From contig CANLGS010000006.1 in NCBI GenBank assembly GCA_947490035.1, positions 1 to 21,219 on the forward strand: a DNA stretch of 21,219 nucleotides. Reading direction: 5' to 3'. Position numbers and translations under genes: made by a program. Below are positions 15,608 to 21,219 of the stretch, piece after piece (within the stretch, counting starts at the first letter, position 1; each line of letters begins with the position of its first letter). This stretch comes from Gemmataceae bacterium (GTDB taxonomy: Bacteria > Planctomycetota > Planctomycetia > Gemmatales > Gemmataceae). The notes below the pieces were generated by a model, which saw only the letters and a program-made list of their open reading frames with translations, was not told the origin of the DNA and searched no databases.

Positions 15608-17230
15608 GTGGTACACCGACTGATGCCGTTCCTCTGCGTCGCGTTCCTCGCGAACGCGACCCGCGCGGCCGACCCACCGCCCGCGATCTCCGCCGAGCGG
15701 ATCAAGGCCGACATCGCGTACCTCGCGAGCGACCGGCTCGAAGGGCGCGGCCCCGGCACGCGCGGCGAAGAACTCACCACCGATTACATCGCGGCCGCGT
15801 TCAAGAAGGCCGGCCTCAAGCCGGTGGGCGCGGCCGGCTCGTACCTCCAACCCGTGCCGCTCGTGCGCGTGTTCACCAGTCCGAAGTCCACACTCCAAGC
15901 GACGAAGGGCAAGGACACACTCGACATCGTCTGCGAAGAGGAGTTCTCTGGCACCAGCCACACGCAGACGGAACTCGAACAGTTCGACGCCGAGGCGGTG
16001 TTCGTCGGCCACGGCATCACCGCCCCGGAGTTCGACTGGGACGACTACAAAGGCATCGACGTGAAGGGCAAGATCGTCGCCCTCTTCACCAACGAGCCGC
16101 CTTCAGACGACCCCAAATTTTTCGGCGGCCGCGCGCTCACCTACTACGGGCGCTGGACGTTCAAGTTCGAGGAAGCCGCGCGCCGCGGCGCCAAAGCCTG
16201 CTTCATCATCCACACGAACGAAACGGCGGGCTACCCGTACTCCGTCGTCCGACCGCTCGACGGCGCGCAGCTCAAGCGCGACGCCGACAAGCCGGCGCTC
16301 GCGTTCGCCGGGTGGCTCTCGCGCAAGGCCGGCGAAAAGCTCCTCGCGCTGTCCGGCTTGACGGTGGACGAGGCGCTCAAGAAAGCCGATACGAAAGGCT
16401 TCAAGGCGGTCTCGCTCGGCGTCAACCTGAAGGGCAACATCCCGACGAAGGTCGAGAAGATCGTGAGCAACAACGTCGTCGGCATGGTCGAAGGCAGCGA
16501 CCCGACGCTGAAGTCGGAAGTCGTCATCTTCACGGCGCACTGGGACCACCTCGGCATCGGCCGGGGCGTCGTCGGCGACACGATCTACAACGGCGCCGCG
16601 GACAACGCGACCGGCACCGCCCTGCTGATGGAACTGGCCCGCGCGTGGGCGGCGCAGACGCCGAAGCCGAAGCGGTCGGCGATCTTCCTCGCCGTCACCG
16701 CGGAAGAGAAGGGGCTGCTCGGGTCGAAGTTCTACGCGCAGAACCCGATCGTCCCGCTGGGCAAGACCGCGCTCAACCTGAACTTCGACATGATCCTGCC
16801 GCTGGGCGTGCCGGAGTCGATCGTCGTCACCGGCGCGGACCGGACGACCGCGTGGCCGGTGGTTCAATCCGCGGCGAAGAAGCACGCGCTGGAGGTCGAA
16901 GCCGACGAGCGTGCGCACCTCGGCATCTTCTACCGGTCGGACCACTTCTCGATGGCCCGCGCCGGCGTGCCCGCGTTCTCCGTGGGCGCGGGCGTGAAGA
17001 TCAAGGGCAAGACGCCGGACGCCGTGCGCAAGGCGCTGAAGGAGTTCAACGACAAGGCGTACCACTCGCCGCAGGACGAGGTGCAACCGGACTGGGACTA
17101 CACGGGGTTCGTGGTGCTGGCCGGCTTCGCGCTGGACGTGGCCCGCGACGCCGCCGACGCGGACAAACTGCCGACGTGGAACAAGGGCGACGAGTTCCTC
17201 CCGGCCCGCGAAAAGAGCGGCGTGAAGTAG
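15608..17230 (+). CDS. Secreted M28-family zinc peptidase with PA-like insert
   Basis: 540 residues. GTG 15608 is preceded by AAGGG (15596-15600) at 7 bases; the in-frame ATG at 15623 has no ribosome site. A short Sec signal (LMPFLCVAFLANATRA) ends near residue 20. Residues ~25-60 (IKADIAYLASDRLEGRGPGT) are the usual N-terminal block. Residues ~115-255 hold a PA-like insert (VFVGHGITAPEFDWDDYKGI, GKIVALF, GAKACFIIH). The M28 catalytic set is intact: H311 (AHWDHLG), D332 (AADNATG), catalytic E366 and ligand E367 (TAEEKGLLG), D394 (NFDM) and H446 (RSDHFS). Such enzymes are co-catalytic zinc aminopeptidases or carboxypeptidases outside the cytoplasm. Substrate preference cannot be read from sequence. 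Length is normal for PA-containing M28 members. Confidence 0.93.
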   Translation: MVHRLMPFLCVAFLANATRAADPPPAISAERIKADIAYLASDRLEGRGPGTRGEELTTDYIAAAFKKAGLKPVGAAGSYLQPVPLVRVFTSPKSTLQATKGKDTLDIVCEEEFSGTSHTQTELEQFDAEAVFVGHGITAPEFDWDDYKGIDVKGKIVALFTNEPPSDDPKFFGGRALTYYGRWTFKFEEAARRGAKACFIIHTNETAGYPYSVVRPLDGAQLKRDADKPALAFAGWLSRKAGEKLLALSGLTVDEALKKADTKGFKAVSLGVNLKGNIPTKVEKIVSNNVVGMVEGSDPTLKSEVVIFTAHWDHLGIGRGVVGDTIYNGAADNATGTALLMELARAWAAQTPKPKRSAIFLAVTAEEKGLLGSKFYAQNPIVPLGKTALNLNFDMILPLGVPESIVVTGADRTTAWPVVQSAAKKHALEVEADERAHLGIFYRSDHFSMARAGVPAFSVGAGVKIKGKTPDAVRKALKEFNDKAYHSPQDEVQPDWDYTGFVVLAGFALDVARDAADADKLPTWNKGDEFLPAREKSGVK

Positions 17231-17307
17231 GCCGTGAAGTTGACACGTTCTTGACGAGCCGGACGCGTCAGCGACGGACGCCCGCCCGCGCAGCGAGATT
17301 GCAACGA

Positions 17308-17334
17308 TCACCGGACGCCACTCGGCGCCGGTGA
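17308..17334. terminator. Possible shared terminator hairpin between convergent genes
   Basis: TCACCGG (17308-17314) and CCGGTGA (17328-17334) form a 7-bp stem with a 13-base loop in the 121-base gap between the convergent peptidase and reductase genes. It is symmetric and could serve both strands. There is no clear T-tract. Nothing else is seen in the gap. Confidence 0.35.
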
Positions 17335-17351
17335 AGAATAACGCGCGAGGC

Positions 17352-18206
17352 TCACCGCGAGAGTACGCCTTCGACGAGCGCGACTTCGTCAGGCTCCAGC
17401 GCGAAACCGAACACGTCGAGATCGGCCCGCATGTGACCCGCGTCGGTGGTGCCGGTCAGGATCATCATTCCCACATCCAGCGCGAACCGGAAGACGAGTT
17501 GTTCCACGGTGCGGCCGTAGCGCTTCGCGATGCGCGCCAACTCCGGGCGGGCGAGTGCGTCGCGGTTGCCGGTCAGCAGCGAGAAGCCTTGATACATGAT
17601 GTCGTTCGCGGCGCAGAACTGGCGGATCGCGCGGTCCCAACCGCGGGCCGCGTAGCACCGGTTCTGCACGAACCGCGGCTTCACACGCGCGCTCGCGCAG
17701 AGCAACTGAAGTTGTTCGAGCGTGACGTTGCTCACGCCGAGTAACCGGGCGCGACCGCTGTCGTGGATGGCCTCCATCGCACACCACGCGTCCCAGTCGG
17801 CCGCGGCCAGCCCGGTCCGCGTCGTCGGGCCGTGTAGCACGTAAGAGTCGATTACCTCAGCGCCGAAGTGGTCGAGCGAACTCGCGAAGGACTGTTCCAC
17901 TTGCTTGGCGACGGGCGCGTTCGGGTCGTAGGGGAGGCGGTGATCTTGGCCGCCGCGCGACGTGAACTTGGTTTGCAGGAACAGGTCGTCGCGCGTCACG
18001 AGGCCGCTTGTAATCGCGGCTTTCACCGCGTCGCCGACGGCGGCTTCGTGATAGTGCTTGCGCTGGTTCGCGGTGTCGATGCCGCGGAAGCCTTGTTGCA
18101 GCGCGAGCGCGGTCAGCGGCTGCGTCGCGTCCTCCTTCCACGCGGTCCCGTACAGGAACCGGGGCACACGAACGCCGCCGAGCAAGAGAGGAGTCGCGTC
18201 GGTCAT
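17352..18206 (-). CDS. Aldo/keto reductase
   Basis: 284 residues read from ATG 18206, which has GGAGGA about 5-6 bases upstream (18211-18216 on the plus strand). This rules out longer in-frame starts. The AKR catalytic tetrad is visible: D44 (GFRGIDTANQ), Y52 (KHYHEAAVG), K80 (LFLQTKF) and H125 (DSYVLHGP). The later barrel strands (LLGVSNVTLEQL, RFVQNRCYAARGWDR, GFSLLTGN, VEQLVFRFALDVGMMILTGT) are in the usual order. The spacing in DTANQRKHYHE resembles the AKR group with DTA-x-Q-x-K-x-Y in place of DTA-x-x-Y-G. It would reduce carbonyls with NADPH in the cytoplasm; the substrate is unknown. It is downstream of the dipeptidase on the same strand, separated by a large inverted repeat. Confidence 0.92.
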   Translation of the reverse strand: MTDATPLLLGGVRVPRFLYGTAWKEDATQPLTALALQQGFRGIDTANQRKHYHEAAVGDAVKAAITSGLVTRDDLFLQTKFTSRGGQDHRLPYDPNAPVAKQVEQSFASSLDHFGAEVIDSYVLHGPTTRTGLAAADWDAWCAMEAIHDSGRARLLGVSNVTLEQLQLLCASARVKPRFVQNRCYAARGWDRAIRQFCAANDIMYQGFSLLTGNRDALARPELARIAKRYGRTVEQLVFRFALDVGMMILTGTTDAGHMRADLDVFGFALEPDEVALVEGVLSR

Positions 18207-18210
18207 CGGT

Positions 18211-18216
18211 TCCTCC
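18211..18216 (-). promoter_or_regulatory. Ribosome binding site of the aldo/keto reductase
   Basis: Minus-strand GGAGGA, nearly a full Shine-Dalgarno sequence, sits 4 bases before the ATG ending at 18206. It fixes the start of the reductase and lies just outside the large inverted repeat at 18235-18402. Confidence 0.75.
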
Positions 18217-18234
18217 GATTGGGGCGATCCTGTT

Positions 18235-18402
18235 TTCGTAGGGCGGGACAAGGCTCGGCGCCGTCCCACCATTGATCTTGTGGCACAGACATTCCTGTCT
18301 GTGTGGCGACGAGTTGCGAAGCCGCACAGACAGGAATGTCTGTGCCACCAAGCCCGAGCTAAAGACGGTGGGACGGCGCCGAGCCTTGTCCCACCCTACG
18401 AA
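18235..18402. repeat. 168-base nested inverted repeat, outer arms
   Basis: Arms 18235-18270 and 18367-18402 are complementary at 35 of 36 positions (one C/A mismatch at 18244). Each contains GGACAAGGCTCGGCGCCGTC or its complement. The element fills the gap between the dipeptidase stop (18409) and the reductase ribosome site (18211) almost exactly. It encloses a second inverted repeat at 18280-18348. In RNA it would form a long hairpin that could separate expression of the two genes. Confidence 0.9.
18280..18348. repeat. Inner palindromic repeat with GTGGCA...TG arms
   Basis: A perfect 24-base inverted repeat, arms 18280-18303 and 18325-18348, loop of 21 bases. Each arm is GTGGCA, a self-palindromic 16-base core (CAGACATTCCTGTCTG), then TG. 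Arm length and both ends equal those of the element at 5677-5738; only the core differs. Confidence 0.9.
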
Positions 18403-18408
18403 CACGAC

Positions 18409-19494
18409 TCACGCGGGCAGCGCCGAGCCGAAGAACCGCAGCCAGTTGCCGTAGAAGATGCCGTCGATGTCGGCGGGGCTGTAACCGCGGCGCGCGAGGA
18501 TGGCTTCCAGCTTGTGAACGTCGGTGATGGTGTCGAGGTCGCGCGGCGTCTGCTCGGTGCCGAACCCGCCGTCGAGGTCGGTGCCGAACGCGACGTGCTT
18601 CGCGCTGCCCGCGAACTGACAGATGCGGTCCATGTGATCGACGATCGCTTCCAACCCGACCACTTCGGGCTTGGTCTGTCCGCGCACCCAGCCGGGGTAC
18701 ATCATCCACGCGTCGAACGCGGAGCCGATGACTGCGTTCCGCTTGATGAGTTCCTTCGCCATCTCATCCGTCATCTGTCGGTCGTTGTTTACCAGCGAGC
18801 GCAGGTTGTGGTGGCTCGCGAGCATCGGGCCGTCGTACACGTCCATCGCCTGCCAGAACGACTGGTCCGCGAGGTGCGTCACGTCGAGGATCATCCCGAC
18901 CTTCATGAACTCCTTGAGCAACTGCACGCCGGCCGGGGAGAGCGGGCCGTCGGTCGCGGTGCCGTAGGCGTACTGGCCGCGCCCGTAGTGCGCCGGACCG
19001 ACCGCGCGCAAGCCCAACCCGAACCAGTGCGCGACTTGCTCCGGGTTCACGATCGGGTCGGCGCCCTCCATGCTCAGGATGATGCCGAGCGGCGTGCCGT
19101 CCGGGTCGGCTTCCCACGCCTTCCAGTGGGCCGAAAGTTCGCCGCGCGTGTGGATGAACTTCAGGTGCCCTTGCGCTTCGAGCAGCCGGTAGTAGCCGAG
19201 CGAACCGGCGCAGTGGGCGTAGGCGATGTGGCGGCTGGCGTAGTCGATGTCGCCGCGCAGGAAGCCCCACCGCCCTGCCGCGTCCGGGCCGCTGCGGGCA
19301 AGAAGGGTCGCGACGCACACCGGCACGCGGCACCGCTTCAGTTCGGGGAACGTGACCGTCGCGCGCGACCGGCACTTGATGTCGGTGAAGTCCTTCTCCA
19401 CCGCGCGCAGTTCGGAAACCGACAGGAACAGGTCGCGGTTGTAGTTGAGCGCGTTGAGCGCGAGGTCGAGGTGTGCGTCGATCATCGGGCGCAT
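18409..19494 (-). CDS. M19-family (membrane dipeptidase-like) metallopeptidase
   Basis: 361 residues from ATG 19494 (a second in-frame ATG is at 19485; no strong ribosome site distinguishes them). Renal-dipeptidase-type zinc ligands are all in place: H8 and D10 (IDAHLDLALN), E143 (ILSMEGADP), H207 (ILDVTHLAD), H228 (LASHHNLRSL), and the acidic residue D306 in FGTDLDGGF. The C-terminal block (DIDGIFYGNWLRFF) is also typical: M19 enzymes end in a GxNxxR-like motif, here GNWLRFF. No signal peptide is visible, so despite the family name it is probably cytoplasmic. It would hydrolyse dipeptides, perhaps including D-amino-acid ones, as other bacterial M19 members do. It lies between two large inverted repeats. 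Confidence 0.93.
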   Translation of the reverse strand: MRPMIDAHLDLALNALNYNRDLFLSVSELRAVEKDFTDIKCRSRATVTFPELKRCRVPVCVATLLARSGPDAAGRWGFLRGDIDYASRHIAYAHCAGSLGYYRLLEAQGHLKFIHTRGELSAHWKAWEADPDGTPLGIILSMEGADPIVNPEQVAHWFGLGLRAVGPAHYGRGQYAYGTATDGPLSPAGVQLLKEFMKVGMILDVTHLADQSFWQAMDVYDGPMLASHHNLRSLVNNDRQMTDEMAKELIKRNAVIGSAFDAWMMYPGWVRGQTKPEVVGLEAIVDHMDRICQFAGSAKHVAFGTDLDGGFGTEQTPRDLDTITDVHKLEAILARRGYSPADIDGIFYGNWLRFFGSALPA

Positions 19495-19507
19495 GGGGTA
19501 GCTCGCT

Positions 19508-19531
19508 GTGGTCCGGTCACTCCGTGACCGG
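19508..19531. repeat. GTGGTCCG-led small hairpin repeat, second copy
   Basis: GTGGTCCG (19508-19515) overlaps a perfect 8-bp stem, CCGGTCAC (19513-19520) and GTGACCGG (19524-19531), with loop TCC. It has the same leader and the same CTCCG-type centre as the copy at 16-40. It lies 14 bases upstream of the dipeptidase start on the opposite sense, where it would fall in that gene's leader. Confidence 0.55.
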
Positions 19532-19550
19532 TCTTGGTTTGGTTGTGGTG

Positions 19551-19689
19551 CGAAGAAAGAAGACGAAGAGCCGCAGATAACGCAGAAGGACGCAGATTAA
19601 GACAGAAAACAGTGTTTTGAAGAACTCTGCTTCTTGGTTTTGATCTGCGTTTCTCTGCGTCATCTGCGGCTCTTCGTCTTCTTTCTTCG
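19551..19689. repeat. 139-base inverted repeat with CGCAGAT motifs
   Basis: Arms 19551-19600 and 19640-19689 pair at about 45 of 50 positions around a 39-base loop. Each arm begins CGAAGAAAGAAGACGAAGAG and then carries three ACGCAGA-type motifs about 10 bases apart. It is AT-richer than the surroundings and occupies most of the 212-base gap between the FHA gene's end and the dipeptidase start. Similar CGCAGAT/CACAGAT dispersed repeats are common in planctomycetes and some other phyla, from general knowledge. Confidence 0.85.
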
Positions 19690-19706
19690 GAGAAAAGAGC
19701 CAGCTG

Positions 19707-19898
19707 TCACGCGCCGTCGTCGGCGTTGGCGTAGCCGCCCTCGTGGAGCGTGCGGCGAGCCATCACGTCCTCGCGCTGGCGCGCGTAGCTCACGCCGGTC
19801 GCGGCTTCGAGTTTGCTCCAGTACCCGACGGCGCGGTCGAACATCTCCGGGCGCTCGCGGCCCAGGCGCTCGCACAACTTCGCCAGCGTCTCGAACAC
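19707..19898 (-). pseudogene. In-frame C-terminal remainder of the FHA/TPR gene after a TGA
   Basis: This stretch continues in the same frame directly after the TGA at 19899-19901. Its 63 codons (VFETLAKLCERLGRERPEMF, then AVGYWSKLEAATG) continue a TPR-like helix pair begun before the stop. A GTG follows the TGA at once (TGAGTG), so restart is conceivable, but no ribosome site precedes it. The likeliest reading is a CGA-to-TGA nonsense change, or a sequence error, in a gene that once ran to 19707. Confidence 0.6.
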
Positions 19899-21005
19899 TC
19901 ACGGGTCCGGGGCGCCGCGGGCCTGCGCCAGCTTCTCGATGTGGCGCAGCGGGCGGTAGCACAGGTCGAACAGCCCGACCGATTCGTAGAGCCGGTACAG
20001 CTCGCGGAGCAACTCGGGGCCGTCCGGCCGGGCGCGGATGGCGCGGTCCAGAACCGCGAGCGCCTCCTCCGCGCGGCCGGCGTTGCGCAGGCTGCGCGGG
20101 GCGGTCGTTTCGGGGGTGTCGAGCCAGAACCGCTTGAGGCGGTCGCGCTGCGAGCCGAGCCACCCGCCGAGGCAGCCCTTCGAGGGCGGCGCGGTCGGCG
20201 TCTGCCGCTTCAGCCAGTTCTCCAGTTGCTGCCCGCGGGCGTGGAGCGTGAGCAGGTCGAGGCGCGGGGCCGGGTCGTCGTCCACGGACGTGTCGGTGAT
20301 GGCCGGCATGTCGTCGGTGGCTGCCGCCGGCCGGCCCTGCGGCTGGCGGTCGCGCGACCCGGTGCCGGGCGCCGGCACGAGCGTGGAGCGCTCCGCGCTC
20401 GATGGTCTAATCTCGATCCGCACCACCAGGGGGCCGATGAGCAGCTCGTCGCCGTCCGCGACGCGGGCGAGGTGCGTCACCGCCTTGCGGTTCCGGCCGA
20501 GCGGCTTCTTGGAGAGCGTGTGAATGTACCAGTGCCCGCCGTGCGCCGCCAGCAGCGAGCTGAGGCGCGAGAGCCGCGTGTCGGCCAGTTGGACGTGGCA
20601 GAACGGGAGCCGGCCGAACAGCAGGTCGTGATCGACCGCCCGGCACTCTTCCATGCCGTCCGGGTTGGTGATGTACGCGAAGCAGTCGGGCGCCGGAGTG
20701 TCGTCGGCCGGGTCGGGGTCGCTCCGGGGGGCGAGGAACGTGTACCGGTCGTCGCCGACGACGAGCAGGTCGCCCTTCTTCGGCGTTACCCGCTGGGCCG
20801 CGCGGAGCGGGCGGCGGTTGAAAATCACGCCCTCGTCGGACAGCCCGAACACCGCCCACCCGGTCGGGTAGCGGACCGCGAGCGCGGCCATGTACGGGCC
20901 GTCGTCCGTCCGCACGGTGGCGTGATCGGCGGTGCCGATCAGCGTGCGCTCGGGAGTCAGTTTGACGGTTTCCCCGGTGCGCGCATTCTGTAGTTGAAAG
21001 TCCAT
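19899..21005 (-). CDS. FHA-domain protein with TPR-like C-terminus, probably truncated
   Basis: 368 residues from ATG 21005. The longer frame from TTG 21104 runs through a promoter-like sequence and is rejected. Residues 1-92 fit one FHA-like beta sandwich (FQLQNARTGETVKLTPERTL, then GWAVFGLSDEGVIFNRRPL, then GDLLVVGDDRYTFL). Residues ~122-200 fit a second (DLLFGRLPFCHVQLADTRLS, HWYIHTLSKKPLGRN, ADGDELLIGPLVVRIEI). The second keeps the GR and the S of the phosphothreonine-binding loops but lacks the usual following H. A variable linker (200-290) leads to TPR-like helices (GRAEEALAVLDRAIRARPDG, LYRLYESVGLFDLCYRPLRH). FHA domains bind phosphothreonine, so it likely serves Ser/Thr kinase signalling in the cytoplasm. 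The stop interrupts a helix that continues in frame (19707-19898). Confidence 0.75.
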   Translation of the reverse strand: MDFQLQNARTGETVKLTPERTLIGTADHATVRTDDGPYMAALAVRYPTGWAVFGLSDEGVIFNRRPLRAAQRVTPKKGDLLVVGDDRYTFLAPRSDPDPADDTPAPDCFAYITNPDGMEECRAVDHDLLFGRLPFCHVQLADTRLSRLSSLLAAHGGHWYIHTLSKKPLGRNRKAVTHLARVADGDELLIGPLVVRIEIRPSSAERSTLVPAPGTGSRDRQPQGRPAAATDDMPAITDTSVDDDPAPRLDLLTLHARGQQLENWLKRQTPTAPPSKGCLGGWLGSQRDRLKRFWLDTPETTAPRSLRNAGRAEEALAVLDRAIRARPDGPELLRELYRLYESVGLFDLCYRPLRHIEKLAQARGAPDP

Positions 21006-21074
21006 CCCGGAGGTCCGGCGGGCGAATGGGAGAGTAAGCCGCGGGCCGCGCCGGACGAGCCGGCGTGTCGTCAC

Positions 21075-21104
21075 AGTATACCCTACTTCGGGCCGAACTT
21101 GCAA
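21075..21104 (-). promoter_or_regulatory. Likely sigma-70-type promoter of the FHA gene
   Basis: On the minus strand TTGCAA (21104-21099) and TATACT (21080-21075) are separated by 18 bases, a good match to -35/-10 spacing. The start of transcription would be near 21068, giving a leader of about 60 bases before ATG 21005. It lies 10 bases beyond the stop of the upstream gene. Confidence 0.5.
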
Positions 21105-21113
21105 AAATTGCTT

Positions 21114-21219
21114 CTACCGCACGGCCCAGTAAATGAGTCCGCCCGCGAGGGACACGAGCAGGAGCAGGAGCAGGACGACGGGCCGGCGGAGCAGCGCCGC
21201 GGCCCGCTCGCCGGCCGGC
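21114..21219 (-). CDS. C-terminal end of a membrane-anchored protein (partial)
   Basis: The last 34 codons of a minus-strand gene that enters from beyond the window, ending at TAG (21114-21116). It reads AGERAAALLRRP, then VVLLLLLLVSLAGGLIYW and AVR: basic residues, one strongly hydrophobic helix and a three-residue tail. This is the pattern of a C-terminal membrane anchor or the last helix of a membrane protein. Its function cannot be told from this fragment. It precedes the FHA gene by about 108 bases on the same strand. Confidence 0.6.
   Translation of the reverse strand, partial: PAGERAAALLRRPVVLLLLLLVSLAGGLIYWAVR

Noticed and set aside
18058..19527. Plus-strand open frame of 489 codons
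   Set aside because: It runs antisense through the M19 dipeptidase, the inverted repeat and part of the reductase. The minus strand holds enzymes with intact active sites.
5677..19689. Repeats considered as a CRISPR array or insertion-sequence ends
   Set aside because: The repeats are palindromic pairs scattered kilobases apart with no regular spacers, no transposase and no target-site duplications that I could see.
21006..21104. Upstream extension of the FHA gene to TTG 21104
   Set aside because: The extension overlaps a promoter-like TTGCAA/TATACT pair and adds residues outside the FHA fold.

Overview
The window is high-GC DNA (about 66-68 % by hand count of sample lines) and fits a planctomycete, most likely of the family Gemmataceae. 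The protein families point there: DUF1559, a planctomycete cytochrome c (PSCyt1/DUF1587/DUF1595) joined to DUF1552, an ECF sigma factor coupled to a giant FecR/VIT/VWA/TPR membrane protein, and FHA-domain proteins. Many short nested palindromic repeats between and within genes also fit. No rRNA, tRNA, CRISPR array, transposase or phage gene was seen.

Layout, plus strand: 149-1126 is an exported DUF1559-like protein with a C-terminal coiled coil. 1203-3176 is a chimeric gene whose first ~290 codons are the N-terminus of a PSCyt1/DUF1587/DUF1595/DUF1592 protein and whose remainder is the C-terminal part of a DUF1552 protein. 3274-3891 is a low-GC AlbA_2/Schlafen-like gene with a C-terminal membrane segment. 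3906-4768 is a frameshifted gene for a predicted seven-bladed beta-propeller. 4903-5544 is an ECF sigma factor whose stop codon overlaps the start of a 2966-residue gene (5544-14444) coding for a one-pass membrane protein with FecR-like, VIT, VWA and long TPR regions. Three small genes follow (14621, 14854, 15187), two of them Lys/Pro-rich, then a secreted M28 zinc peptidase with a PA-like insert (15608-17230).

Minus strand, right part: an aldo/keto reductase (17352-18206), an M19 membrane-dipeptidase-like enzyme (18409-19494), an FHA-domain/TPR gene cut by one in-frame TGA (19899-21005 plus the in-frame remainder 19707-19898), and the last 34 codons of a gene ending in a membrane segment (21114-21219).

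The clearest functional unit is the sigma factor/giant membrane protein pair, which looks like a cell-surface-to-transcription signalling module. The most unusual structural points are the in-frame PSCyt1::DUF1552 fusion, a nested palindromic repeat translated inside the giant protein, and a second repeat with the same ends but a different core in the reductase/dipeptidase gap. Two genes (propeller, FHA) carry single-site lesions that are either real decay or sequence errors. All family assignments come from reading motifs by eye; no database search was done.
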